The notes below the pieces were generated by a model. It was not told the origin of the DNA, made no database searches, and was given only the letters and a program-made list of their open reading frames with translations. From Paenibacillus mangrovi (lineage in GTDB: Bacteria > Bacillota > Bacilli > Paenibacillales > Paenibacillaceae): a stretch of DNA of 64,000 bases. Position numbers and translations under genes: made by a program. This document shows positions 16,307 to 24,600 of the stretch, piece by piece. The stretch lies in contig NZ_JALIRP010000012.1 of NCBI RefSeq assembly GCF_022898935.1, positions 89,043 to 153,042 on the forward strand, written 5' to 3'. Each line of letters opens with the position of its first letter. Within the stretch, counting starts at the first letter, position 1.

Positions 16307-17320
16307 TCAAGGCCTTGGTCGAACGGTTTTTCTCTCTACGAGCTGATGATTCACGATGGTGCTTGATACTTCCGAAGAGTCCTCTATCAATGCAATCAGC
16401 TTTTCGGAAGCAAGACGGCCCATAGCGGTAAGCGGCTGATGAATCGTCGTCAGCGGAGGGTAAATCATTCTTGAAATACTTAAATCATCATATCCGATAA
16501 TCGATATATCATCTGGGATTCTGATCCCTCTTTCAAGTGCGACGCCCATCGCTCCGATGGCCATTTCATCGCTTGCCGCAAACAACGCCGTAAATGGCGG
16601 GGCTTCCGCTAGAAGCTTCTCTATAGCTTTCCGTCCACTTTCCAATCCGAAATCGCCATATGCAACTCTTGCTTCGTTGTACTCGATGCCGTTATCCGCA
16701 AGTGCCTGCTTATACCCCTCTATGCGGGGAATTCCGGCAATGCGGTCTACAGGGGTATCACTGATCATGGCGATTTCTCTATGCCCGTTTTGAATAAGAT
16801 ATTCTGTGGCCTGGTAAGCAGCTTGCCGGTCATCCACCTTTACATACGGGATCATATGCTTATGGGACTGCGTGTTCACTAGCACGACGGGAACTCTCAT
16901 TTCTTTTAGCGCCAAATAGTACTCTTCCTTAAGAAACTCGCTTGTGAACACAATGCCGTCCACCTGCTTCTCTCTCAGAACCTGCAAGTACTTCATCGTT
17001 CTCTTACCGTCCTCAGCGGTGTTACATACGATAACGCTAAATCCCCGATCATTGGCTACATCCTCAATACCATGGAGAAGATCCGATGAAAAACTGCTCG
17101 AAACATCAGGAAAAAGCACACCAATCGTTTGAGTGCGTTTATTGATTAGTCCCCGGGCAATCGCATTGGGTTGATATCCTAGTTCTTCTACGGCCTTGAG
17201 CACCTTCTGCTTCGTTTGGTCCGAGTATCCGGCAAGATTGTGAAGCACCCGGGATACCGTGGCAACAGAAACATCCGCTGCTTTCGCTACGTCTTTGATT
17301 GTCGGAGGATTCATGTTCAT
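16307..17320 (-). CDS. LacI/GalR family transcriptional regulator of the alpha-1,6-glucan operon
   Basis: A 337-residue LacI-family protein. Residues 1-58 are the DNA-binding head (TIKDVAKAADVSVATVSRVL, then the hinge helix PNAIARGL). Residues 63-330 are the periplasmic-binding-protein-like effector domain (IGVLFPDVSSSF, FAASDEMAIGAMGVA, IIGYDDLSISRMIYPPLTTI). It is upstream of and codirectional with the transport and hydrolase genes. Three palindromes with the core GTAAACGTTTAM lie before its own start and before the binding protein, so autoregulation and repression of the sugar operon are likely. The effector is presumably an isomalto-oligosaccharide or derivative (inference). Confidence 0.92.
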   Translation of the reverse strand: MNMNPPTIKDVAKAADVSVATVSRVLHNLAGYSDQTKQKVLKAVEELGYQPNAIARGLINKRTQTIGVLFPDVSSSFSSDLLHGIEDVANDRGFSVIVCNTAEDGKRTMKYLQVLREKQVDGIVFTSEFLKEEYYLALKEMRVPVVLVNTQSHKHMIPYVKVDDRQAAYQATEYLIQNGHREIAMISDTPVDRIAGIPRIEGYKQALADNGIEYNEARVAYGDFGLESGRKAIEKLLAEAPPFTALFAASDEMAIGAMGVALERGIRIPDDISIIGYDDLSISRMIYPPLTTIHQPLTAMGRLASEKLIALIEDSSEVSSTIVNHQLVERKTVRPRP

Positions 17321-17348
17321 ACCTTCTTTAACTGCTATTTAAAAGAGC

Positions 17349-17360
17349 GTAAACGTTTAA
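17349..17360. promoter_or_regulatory. LacI-type operator O3 before the regulator gene
   Basis: GTAAACGTTTAA lies 28 bases upstream of the LacI start and shares the core of O1 and O2, indicating autoregulation. Confidence 0.7.
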
Positions 17361-17471
17361 CTTGTAATTGAGTATAATGACCGCCAAAAATTTTGTCAAC
17401 GCAATTTATATCTGCTTTTAAAATTTATCTTCTGCATTGTATTCCTACTAAAGCTCGGGTTGTTAACGACT

Positions 17472-17504
17472 AATGGCTTCGCCTCTTAAAGAGGGCGAAG
17501 CCAT
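17472..17504 (-). repeat. Hairpin repeat family A, copy 1
   Basis: AATGGCTTCGCC and GGCGAAGCCATT form a perfect 12-bp stem, flanked by AACGACT. A close relative lies at 38951-38996. Both lie downstream of minus-strand genes, here the broken helix-turn-helix gene, so a terminator-like role is likely. Confidence 0.6.
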
Positions 17505-17689
17505 TCAAGGTCTTAGGTAATTTAACTCAGTGGTCTGCCAATCTCTCTTTCTCTCTATCTCTTTAACTAAGCCTCTTTAAGTTCTTATTATTCTGAGGCT
17601 ATATACAACTCTCTCGAAGACGATAATTCATTATCCTGACAGTGAAATTGAACTGTCCCATAGTTTAATTTCACCTTCGAGTGCCGTAA
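17505..17689. other. Non-coding tail behind the broken HTH gene
   Basis: No gene is supported. A hairpin GTGAAATT/AATTTCAC with inner AACT/AGTT pairing (17641-17673) and an AGCCTC/GAGGCT pair (about 17569-17604) are visible; either may end the HTH transcript. Confidence 0.4.
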
Positions 17690-18304
17690 TTATTGTCCTT
17701 GAGTGAAGTCATCTTCGTCCTCGGAATCAAGGTACTCATCCCAATCACATTCATCTCCGTCTTCAAAACCAATGCTTTCGCAGTAAATATTTGCATAGTA
17801 CTGGAAATCAGAATAAATCGGCAAGGATGTCTTGATTCCTTTATCTTCCCAAAGCCTCTGCCTAATTTCGTCTAGCAGTTCAAGTATGGTTTCATATGCG
17901 ATATCGGGATAAGTCTCAAGAAGAAATGAACGTTTTCAGAGAGTACCAAATAAGGATTACCCTCCAACTGGTCAATTCTGTAGCGATTGACTTGCCCCCT
18001 TCTGCGTACCGTTTTGATGAACCTTTTTTCTTCAAGCGAAGTGATAGCTGATTTTACTGTAGATTCACTAATTCCCAAATTGCATGCAATGGCTTCTTGA
18101 GAGGGAAAGGCTTCCTCGTTTTCCCCTAAATGACTGAGAATATCAAGCAACACCCCTCGTTCATTCATGCTCAAGCCATAGCATTTTCTAATCATATGAG
18201 GATACGGAATGTAGTATTTATTTTGTTGGAACGTGCAATGAAAGCTGTGCCAATTCTCGTCCAATGATAGCTTTATCAATCTTTTCTTGAATATTTTTCG
18301 CCAT
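17690..18304 (-). pseudogene. Helix-turn-helix protein gene broken by two frameshifts
   Basis: ATG at 18304 has an AAAGGA site 8 bases upstream and opens MAKNIQEKIDKAIIGRELAQ before stopping at 18218. The next frame continues with NKYYIPYPHMIRKCYGLSMN, a winged-helix segment (FPSQEAIACNLGISESTVKS) and NPYLVLSENVHFF. After about 17920 a third frame carries LETYPDIAYETILELLDEIR and an acidic tail ending DEDDFTQGQ. Restoring two single bases (near 18225 and 17920) would give one protein of about 200 residues. Such HTH proteins are common on Firmicute mobile elements and act as regulators or replication-type DNA-binding proteins. The first 90 bases and the leader are duplicated at 19.6-20.1 kb. 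Confidence 0.75.
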
Positions 18305-18796
18305 GCAAATACGTCCTTTCAATTTTTGAATTTTTTCAATAAAACCGTGAGGACGGCTAGCCGTACCATACCCAACTTCTATGTAAACTGCTCGTCAGCA
18401 GAGTTCTTTCTTTCACTGTAATAATCGTTGTAAAGGTCTGTTCAGTTGCGGACATTATCAAAATCCTTCAAGTTTGCCGCCGCTACTATGAATTGTCGTG
18501 CTATCCATCCGAAAAGATGCGATTTCCAACCCTTTCACCTTCTCTATCGCCGTAGGGTATTGTTTTGTTGCGGCTCTTATTAGAAAAAACGCAAGAAAGC
18601 GAAGATAACAAAAAACAGGTCAATCATGGTGGTATCTGACAATAATCAACCTGTTTGATGTAACGGTTTAGCGTTATTTAGGTAACACTTTTCAAGCTTA
18701 AGTGCGTACAAAGGAATTAAGAATTTCTTGTACTGGTCTTACGGGGGTTATACCTAATTAGATTCAGCCGCCCAATTCATTCGGCACTGGGTGGGG
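18169..18796 (-). repeat. 0.5-kb direct repeat, copy A (HTH leader and 5' end)
   Basis: Bases 18283-18796 match 19628-20139 at high identity with only scattered substitutions and 1-2 base indels; 18169-18205 matches 19591-19627. Copy A retains 77 bases (18206-18282) missing from copy B. The repeat holds the leader of the HTH gene, an AACAGGTTGA/TTGACCTGTT hairpin followed by TTTTTT on the minus strand (near 18615-18662), and the CCCACCCAGYGCCGAAT junction motif at its upstream edge. No other gene is seen in it. Confidence 0.85.
18779..18795 (-). repeat. Module junction motif, copy 3
   Basis: Minus strand CCCACCCAGTGCCGAAT, 35 bases behind the terminator of the third immunity candidate. Identical to copy 2 and one base different from copy 1. 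Confidence 0.7.
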
Positions 18797-18825
18797 TATA
18801 CGGGAAGCCGCCGTCCCGATGAAAA

Positions 18826-18860
18826 GAAAAACCACAACAGAGGGTTAATCGCATTGTGGT
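18826..18860 (-). terminator. Terminator of immunity candidate 3
   Basis: On the minus strand ACCACAATGC pairs with GTTGTGGT across a short loop, followed by TTTTTC. It is nearly the same sequence as the terminator of module 1 at 21425-21463. Confidence 0.8.
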
Positions 18861-18869
18861 TGATGAAAT

Positions 18870-19496
18870 TTAATTAACTCTACTTGATGTTCCTGCTAAG
18901 ATGTCTACTTTGAATTTCTCTTCAGGTATGCCAAGTTCTTCTGTCGTATACAGAATATATTCAGATGCAGTGTCCGTTGGTTCAAGCATGACCCAGTGAT
19001 TAACCTTTTCTACTCCAAGTCCTACAATCTTGTTTGTCTGAATTTCGACAGGAATGAAGGTTTCTTTTCCTGAGCCTAAATCTTTTAGATAGAGCCGTGC
19101 ATGACTGTTCCTTTGAAATAAATTGATTAAATCGACTCGATATTCATGCTTTTTATCTGCCGTAACTTTGACTGTGTCACTTTCAATCTTTTCGTTCGCC
19201 CAACCGTATTTGCTTACACTTTGAATCAGTGCGGCTGAGATTATTATAGATATTAACAGCCCAATGAAAACCGCAACATATTGTCCTCCGCTCGTCGGAG
19301 TCCATCCTTTAATGAGCAGAATAATAAATAATCCAACAAACAAGAGAGCAGGTACAGCCCCACCCCAAAATACGGTAGTTCCAATAATATCCATATTCCG
19401 TTGTAAATAAGCTGTTGAACCTAGAAGAAACCAAACAAATGATGAAGCGCTAAATATTATTATTGCTATCAATAAAAGCCGTAACCATATTGGCAT
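18870..19496 (-). CDS. Candidate immunity protein 3, membrane protein
   Basis: A 208-residue protein with three strong transmembrane segments in the first 95 residues (LLLIAIIIFSASSFVWFLL, PALLFVGLFIILLI, YVAVFIGLLISIIISAALI) and a soluble beta-rich C-terminal half. AAAGGGGGG precedes the ATG. I do not recognise a family. Its position argues for immunity: it lies 42 bases behind a toxin-like tail (19538-19590), is followed by a terminator shared with module 1, and ends before the common junction motif. The complete toxin partner is missing, so this is an orphan immunity gene. Confidence 0.6.
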   Translation of the reverse strand: MPIWLRLLLIAIIIFSASSFVWFLLGSTAYLQRNMDIIGTTVFWGGAVPALLFVGLFIILLIKGWTPTSGGQYVAVFIGLLISIIISAALIQSVSKYGWANEKIESDTVKVTADKKHEYRVDLINLFQRNSHARLYLKDLGSGKETFIPVEIQTNKIVGLGVEKVNHWVMLEPTDTASEYILYTTEELGIPEEKFKVDILAGTSSRVN

Positions 19497-19537
19497 ATTC
19501 GCCCCCCTTTGAATTGTTTAAATTTTCATTATCTCAA

Positions 19538-19590
19538 CTAAAATGATCCTCTACCACCTGAATGTGAATTATTGCCTAATTTTAATATCG
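19538..19590 (-). pseudogene. Remnant C-terminus of a lost Rhs toxin tip (module 3)
   Basis: Directly upstream of immunity candidate 3 a short frame ends ILKLGNNSHSGGRGSF followed by TAG at 19538-19540. Upstream of it the sequence turns abruptly into repeat copy B. The position, at the place of a toxin C-terminus just before an immunity gene, and the glycine/serine-rich tail suggest the 3' end of a toxin-tip gene whose remainder was replaced by the repeat. This is inference from arrangement. Confidence 0.45.
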
Positions 19591-20139
19591 GCTCAAGCCA
19601 TAGCATTTACTAATCATATGAGGATACTTTCTTGAATATTTTTCGCCATGCAAATACGTCCTTTCAATTTTGAATTTTTTCAATAAAATCGTGAGGACGG
19701 CTAGCCGTACCGTCCTAACTTCTATGTAAACTGCTCGTCAGCAGAGTTCTTTCTTTCGCTGTAATAATCGTTGTAAAGGTCTATTCAGTTGCGGACATTA
19801 TCAAAATCCTTCAAGTTTGCCGCCGCTACTATGAATTGTCATGCTATTCATCCGAAAAGATGCGCTTTCCAACCCTTTCACCTTCTCTATCGCCGTAGGG
19901 TATTGTTTTGTTGCGGCTCTTATTAGAAAAAACGCAAGAAAGCGAAGATAACAAAAAACAGTCAATCATGGTGGTATCTGACAATAATCAACCTGTTTGA
20001 TGTAACGGTTTAGCGTTATTTAGGTAACACTTTTCAAGCTTATTGTGCGTACAAAAGAATTAAGAATTTCTTGTACTGGTCTTACGGGGGTTATACCTAA
20101 TTAGATTCAGCCGCCCAATTCATTCGGCACTGGGTGGGG
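19591..20139 (-). repeat. 0.5-kb direct repeat, copy B (with 77-bp internal deletion)
   Basis: Matches copy A at 18169-18796 except for a deletion of the bases equivalent to 18206-18282. The deletion removes most of the 5' part of the HTH gene: its ATG (19649) is kept but the frame ends after eleven codons. The left end stops inside the HTH gene, next to the toxin-tail remnant, and the right end stops at the module junction motif. Confidence 0.85.
20122..20138 (-). repeat. Module junction motif, copy 2
   Basis: Minus strand CCCACCCAGTGCCGAAT, just behind the terminator of module 2 and at the upstream edge of repeat copy B. Confidence 0.7.
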
Positions 20140-20149
20140 CTATGAATAA

Positions 20150-20188
20150 AGAAAAGCCACACGGAGTTGATATACTCGCATGTGGCTA
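20150..20188 (-). terminator. Terminator of immunity candidate 2
   Basis: AGCCACA (20155-20161) pairs with TGTGGCT (20181-20187) with further CGAG/CTC-type pairing inside; on the minus strand TTTTC follows. Same position relative to the immunity gene as in modules 1 and 3, but a different sequence. Confidence 0.75.
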
Positions 20189-20196
20189 GAAAGCAT

Positions 20197-20421
20197 CTAT
20201 TTAGAAATTAGTAACATATCGATAATCTTAAATAATACGAAAACTAAGATAATGTTGATTGCAACCCATTTTTTGGGGGAATATTTTATCACCCCAAAAA
20301 GGACGCATACTAAAATAAATAACGCAGTTCTGTGCTCCCAATCATTGTTTAGGAAAAAGAATAAGAAAATAAAAATAAAAACAGTGAAATAAAAGACATC
20401 CACGTACTTGATTTTTTTCAT
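20197..20421 (-). CDS. Candidate immunity protein 2, small membrane protein
   Basis: A 74-residue, strongly hydrophobic protein with two or three membrane segments (VFYFTVFIFIFLFFFL, ALFILVCVLFGVI, INIILVFVLFKIIDMLL). Its ATG overlaps the stop of the displaced Rhs tip by 4 bases (ATGA), the tight coupling expected of toxin-immunity pairs. No known family is recognised. It should protect the inner membrane or bind the cognate toxin there (inference). It is AT-richer than the Rhs core. Confidence 0.65.
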   Translation of the reverse strand: MKKIKYVDVFYFTVFIFIFLFFFLNNDWEHRTALFILVCVLFGVIKYSPKKWVAINIILVFVLFKIIDMLLISK

Positions 20422-21341
20422 TTATATTCTCTCCATAATTTCTCCCATCCCAAAATATTGTAGGAATTAGTGTTAATAATCATATGGTCTGTCTGCCCAG
20501 TTTTTCTATTCGTTCTATATATCATTGTTTTTCTATCACCTACATCAGGCAAGCCAGGAATATACTTGTCAGTCGCCCAACCACCCGCTACTCCTACGAT
20601 ATGTTCTGTGTTAGGGCGTTTTGCTAACTTACCAGTATAATATCCAGCAAAATAACCTGCAGCAGCTTTTGCAAGTGAACCCATTACATTTTCGGCTTTT
20701 GATTCCACATGTAATTGTTCATAATAATCGTACTTCATAAAATCTGCCTCATAATATACTGTCCCTGCACTATCTAACGCTATTTCCATATATCCACCAT
20801 CCTTACCTTCATATGGGCGATAAACCAACATACTATCAGTATCCATGAGAAGCCCTTGAGTAGCAAGAGGATTGAGTCCCTCCGCTATCTTAAGAAAATC
20901 ATCTCTCAACTTCTTCGAATCAGCTTCAGCCTTATCCCTAAGTTTTATATTACCCGCTTTATTTTGCTTTGCCCATTCACCCTTCAAATCATTTAATTGC
21001 TTATTTAATTCCCATACTATAGGATTTACAGCCACATACCCACTTGGATCAATCCATTTGAGAGGATTATTATGCACATACGTATATCTATTCTGACTCT
21101 GCGGACTTCCTAATGTCCCCTTATACGTATCCTCACTAATAAACCTTCCAATCTCCGGCTGGTAATAACGGGCTCTCGCATATGTCAGGCCGTCATTGTA
21201 TCCATATCCCAAACCGGTATATCCAAACAAATTATCCGGTCCCGGCCTGTTCAGGTCGAACTTCTTGTCGTCCAGCGGGATGCCGAATTCGTCGTAGTGA
21301 TAGCGTGCCGATACACGGTCGTCTTTCTCTCCCAGCCCCAT
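20418..21341 (-). CDS. Displaced (orphan) Rhs core fragment with toxin tip 2
   Basis: 307 residues. Residues 1-98 duplicate the end of the Rhs core of the main gene: RVSARYHYDEFGIPLDDKKF, YARARYYQPEIGRFISEDTY and NNPLKWIDPSGY. Residues 99-307 differ completely from the tip of the main protein and form a new C-terminal domain with a Lys/Asp-rich helix, a glycine-rich stretch (GSLAKAAAGYFAGYYTGKL) and the ending IINTNSYNILGWEKLWREYK. I do not recognise the toxin family. There is no signal peptide and no convincing ribosome site before ATG 21341, so it is probably a silent cassette that can replace the main tip by recombination through the shared core. Such displaced Rhs/CdiA tips are known in other bacteria. 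Confidence 0.75.
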   Translation of the reverse strand: MGLGEKDDRVSARYHYDEFGIPLDDKKFDLNRPGPDNLFGYTGLGYGYNDGLTYARARYYQPEIGRFISEDTYKGTLGSPQSQNRYTYVHNNPLKWIDPSGYVAVNPIVWELNKQLNDLKGEWAKQNKAGNIKLRDKAEADSKKLRDDFLKIAEGLNPLATQGLLMDTDSMLVYRPYEGKDGGYMEIALDSAGTVYYEADFMKYDYYEQLHVESKAENVMGSLAKAAAGYFAGYYTGKLAKRPNTEHIVGVAGGWATDKYIPGLPDVGDRKTMIYRTNRKTGQTDHMIINTNSYNILGWEKLWREYK

Positions 21342-21370
21342 TACACTGTCGAGTGCATCCTACATGTACC
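21045..21370 (-). repeat. Rhs core repeat, displaced copy
   Basis: About 326 bases homologous to 22372-22700 of the main rhs gene. Identity is very high from 21180 to 21370 and falls toward the tip boundary at the DPSG codons. Homology ends sharply at 21370, exactly where the junction motif begins. Confidence 0.85.
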
Positions 21371-21371
21371 T

Positions 21372-21388
21372 ATTCGGCGCTGGGTGGG
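21372..21388 (-). repeat. Module junction motif, copy 1
   Basis: Minus strand CCCACCCAGCGCCGAAT between the terminator of module 1 and the start of the displaced Rhs core. It marks the breakpoint where the displaced core begins. Confidence 0.7.
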
Positions 21389-21424
21389 ATCTTTCAAGAA
21401 GCCGCCCCAACGGCGGTGTGTTTA

Positions 21425-21463
21425 TGAAAAAAACCACAACGCGAGGGTTAGTCGCATTGTGGT
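21425..21463 (-). terminator. Terminator of module 1 (rhs and immunity candidate 1)
   Basis: On the minus strand ACCACAATGCG and CGCGTTGTGGT pair across 9 bases and are followed by TTTTTTT. Nearly identical to the terminator of immunity candidate 3. Confidence 0.85.
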
Positions 21464-21480
21464 ATTGGGATTATCAAGTT

Positions 21481-21669
21481 TTAATTTAGTACTAGTAGAT
21501 CAAATAGAATTATTACAATTCCAAAAATAAATGTGATCACTCCACCTTGTCTTACAGCTTCAGGTGTTTTCACACCAAGCGGTTTCAATTTGAGTATTCC
21601 TTTCGGAAATAACACTTGCAGGGTGCCAAAAATAATCCCAATTATTCCAGCGATTGAAATTAAACTCAT
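21481..21669 (-). CDS. Candidate immunity protein 1, small membrane protein
   Basis: A 62-residue protein with two transmembrane segments (LISIAGIIGIIFGTLQVLF and GVITFIFGIVIILFDLLVL) joined by a basic loop. It starts 15 bases behind the stop of the full-length rhs gene, with AAGGAGA upstream, and ends before a strong terminator. It is the third gene of the riboswitch-led SLH-Rhs operon. Position and size make it the cognate immunity candidate. No family is recognised. Confidence 0.65.
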   Translation of the reverse strand: MSLISIAGIIGIIFGTLQVLFPKGILKLKPLGVKTPEAVRQGGVITFIFGIVIILFDLLVLN

Positions 21670-21684
21670 ACATTCATCTCCTTT

Positions 21685-24600
21685 TTACCAACCTTCTCCA
21701 TTGAGCATATTGAGCCACTCTTGAGCATTAGGTGCTCCCTTATATGTAGGCAATATCCCGGCTTTACCACCTAAATTAAACGGAAGATCCCATGACGCCG
21801 CATACTCCTTATCTACAGATAGTGGAAGGAAATATATTTCTGCTGCTGCACCAATACCTCCACCTAAATGTAACTCTGCATATTTTGTATCATGTTGTAA
21901 TGTTGCTTCTCCCACAAACAGTGCTCCAAATGCACCACCTTCATTCATAGTCCAACTACTCATTTTCCCTTCTAAGTCGTTGTTTAAAGAAATCCCTCCG
22001 GTAACCGTTGCACTTGCACCTGCTTGCCCATAACTTGGAATGAAATATAGTTTTATCTTATTATTTTTGACTTCGACTCCTATCTTGGCTCCAGCATATA
22101 TTGATGCTCCAGCTTCAGCTTTTATATAGGCTGAAATTCCGACATGATTTACAGATCTTATTCTGTTTGCCCAACCGTGCATACTTTCTTGATAAGCTGT
22201 CCAATATTCAACTTTGTTGTATATAGTGCCGGTACTTTTCCCTGATTCTATACGATCTATCATTTGTTGAGCATACCACCAATTTCCTTGGGCTTCCTTT
22301 ATTTTCTCAGCAGCCTTGACAGGATCTGTCGGAACAGGTAGTGCTGCTCCAAAGCTATCTTTGTAATGTCCACTAGGATCAATCCACCTTAAAGGATTAT
22401 TCTCCACATACACATACAGATTCTGGCTTAGAGTGTTACTCAATTGCCCTTTATAAGTATCCTCACTCACAAACCGTCCAATCTCTGGCTGGTAATAGCG
22501 AGCTCTCGCATATGTCAGGCCGTCATTGTAACCATATCCCAGACCAGTATAGCCAAACAAATTATCCGGACCCGGCCAGTTCAGGTCGAACTTCTTGTCG
22601 TCCAGAGGGATGCCGAATTCGTCGTAGTGGTAGCGTGCCGATACGCGGCCGTCTTTCTCTACCAGCCCCATTACACTGCCGAGTGCATCCTGCATATACC
22701 AGAGCGTCTTCGGCTGTGTGCCCGGTTCGGCTCCACCCTCGCCAGGTGATGGTTCCCAACCATTATTATCGTCATATGCCGGCAGATACGTCATGCTTAA
22801 CCGTTCTCCGCCTGCTCCGTATACGTAAGACTGCTTCCACTTACTGTCGTCTGTTTCTGCGACCTGCAGCGGCTCCGGAAGCGCAAGACTCACGTCATTG
22901 GTAAAGTTCAGCTCCCAATGTTCCTTCTTATACTGCTTCTCCCAGCCGTCCCGAGGGCCGCCTGGATGCATATCCGGATATTCTTCATCGTACTGGCCGC
23001 ACTTTTTGGCTAATCCAGGGGGAATGAATCCTGGTGGTACAACATGGCATTTATCCTTCCCGTTACCGTTGCCGTTGTTACCATTTCCGTTATTGCCATT
23101 TCCGTTATTGCCATTTCCGTTATTGCCATTTCCGTTATTACCGTTATTACCATTACCATTACCATTCCCATTCCCATGTCCTTTGCCGCCATGGGCGTAA
23201 TCGATCGTCATCTTCATCCGATTGCCGTCGCCGTCATAAGCGTATTGAGTGACGTCGCCGCGCTCGTTCGTTTGCCGGATCAGCCTGTTAGCCCCATCCC
23301 ATGCATATTGCTGGATCATTTCCGGAGCAGACCATTTTCCGACGGAATCCATCAAACCAAGAGGTGCATCTAGTCCATGGATCGGAAGCCCTGCTGCTGG
23401 ATCATCTGCCGGCTGATCATAAACGTTCGCTGTGACGGTCGGATCTGCATACGTAGCCCCAGCAACCGTTTTTAGTGTATCCGGAAGCTGAAGGCGCTCC
23501 TGAATGACCTCCAGCAGATTGCCCCGCGGGTCATAACGATAATTGTTAATTTCGGTGCCGCTCGTCATCTGAAGCAAACGGCCCGCCGCATCATACGTGT
23601 AGTTTTCCGTGTCCGCCAGGTCGCCCCAACTGCTGCTCTTTGTCGTCCGGTTGCCAACAACGTCATATTGGTAGCTCGTGATGGACGGCAGCCCCGCTTC
23701 CTCGTTCTGTCTTTGCACCTGAACAAGCTGGTTTAATGCGTCGTATGCGTAATCGGTAATGATCCGTTTCTCTTTGTCGTTGGTGTCGTCATCGTCTTCG
23801 TCATTGCCGTCAGACATACGCTCTGTCCGGATCAAGTTCCCTGCCGGGTCATAGGCATACGACATTTTCTCCAGAATCTTGCCGAACTGATTCCGGTGGG
23901 TTAGATCCACGAGTTGACCGGCATCGTCATACCGATAATTGCTTTCCCCGAGCGTCGGAAGATGCTTGGACACAAGCAAGCCTCTGGCGTCGTACTCATA
24001 GGAAGTGGTTCTGCCTGCCGCGTCAGTCACGGAAGTCATCCGGTCAAGCAAGTCGTATTGGTAGCTAACGGATGTTCCGTCCGGGTATTCAACGCGGCTG
24101 CGCTGGCCGGTAGGCGTCCATTCATAGCGAATCGTCCGTTTATTCGGATCCCTGACCGATATAAGCCGGTTCAATGCGTCATAGGTATACGTCGTCATGC
24201 CCAGGTCGTCCGTCATCTGCGTTCTACGGCCTGCGGCATCATATTGGTATCCGACATGTTTGCTATCCGGATACTGGATTCCGGTCAAACGGCTGAGCAA
24301 ATCATATGCGTAGCTTGTTACGGTCCCATCCGGAGAGGTCATGCCCGTAACATTGCCGACGCTGTCATACGCCAGCTCCGTGATCCGCTGATCCGGAGCA
24401 ATCTCCCGGATCAGGTCGCTGCGCCGGTTATACTGGTACCCCGTCACGCGACCGAGCGCGTCCGTCTTGGAGATGATGTTGCCTAAAGAATCGTAAGCAT
24501 AAGCCGTTTTATTGCCCAAGGAGTTCGTCACTTGCGTAAGCCGTCCAAGCGGGTCATACGCATAGGTCGTTGATTGTCCCTTGGCGTCCGTCAAACCGGT

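Noticed and set aside
23056..23178. Short tandem repeat considered as a CRISPR array
   Set aside because: Units are contiguous 15-mers without spacers and encode Gly/Asn repeats in frame. No cas genes are present.
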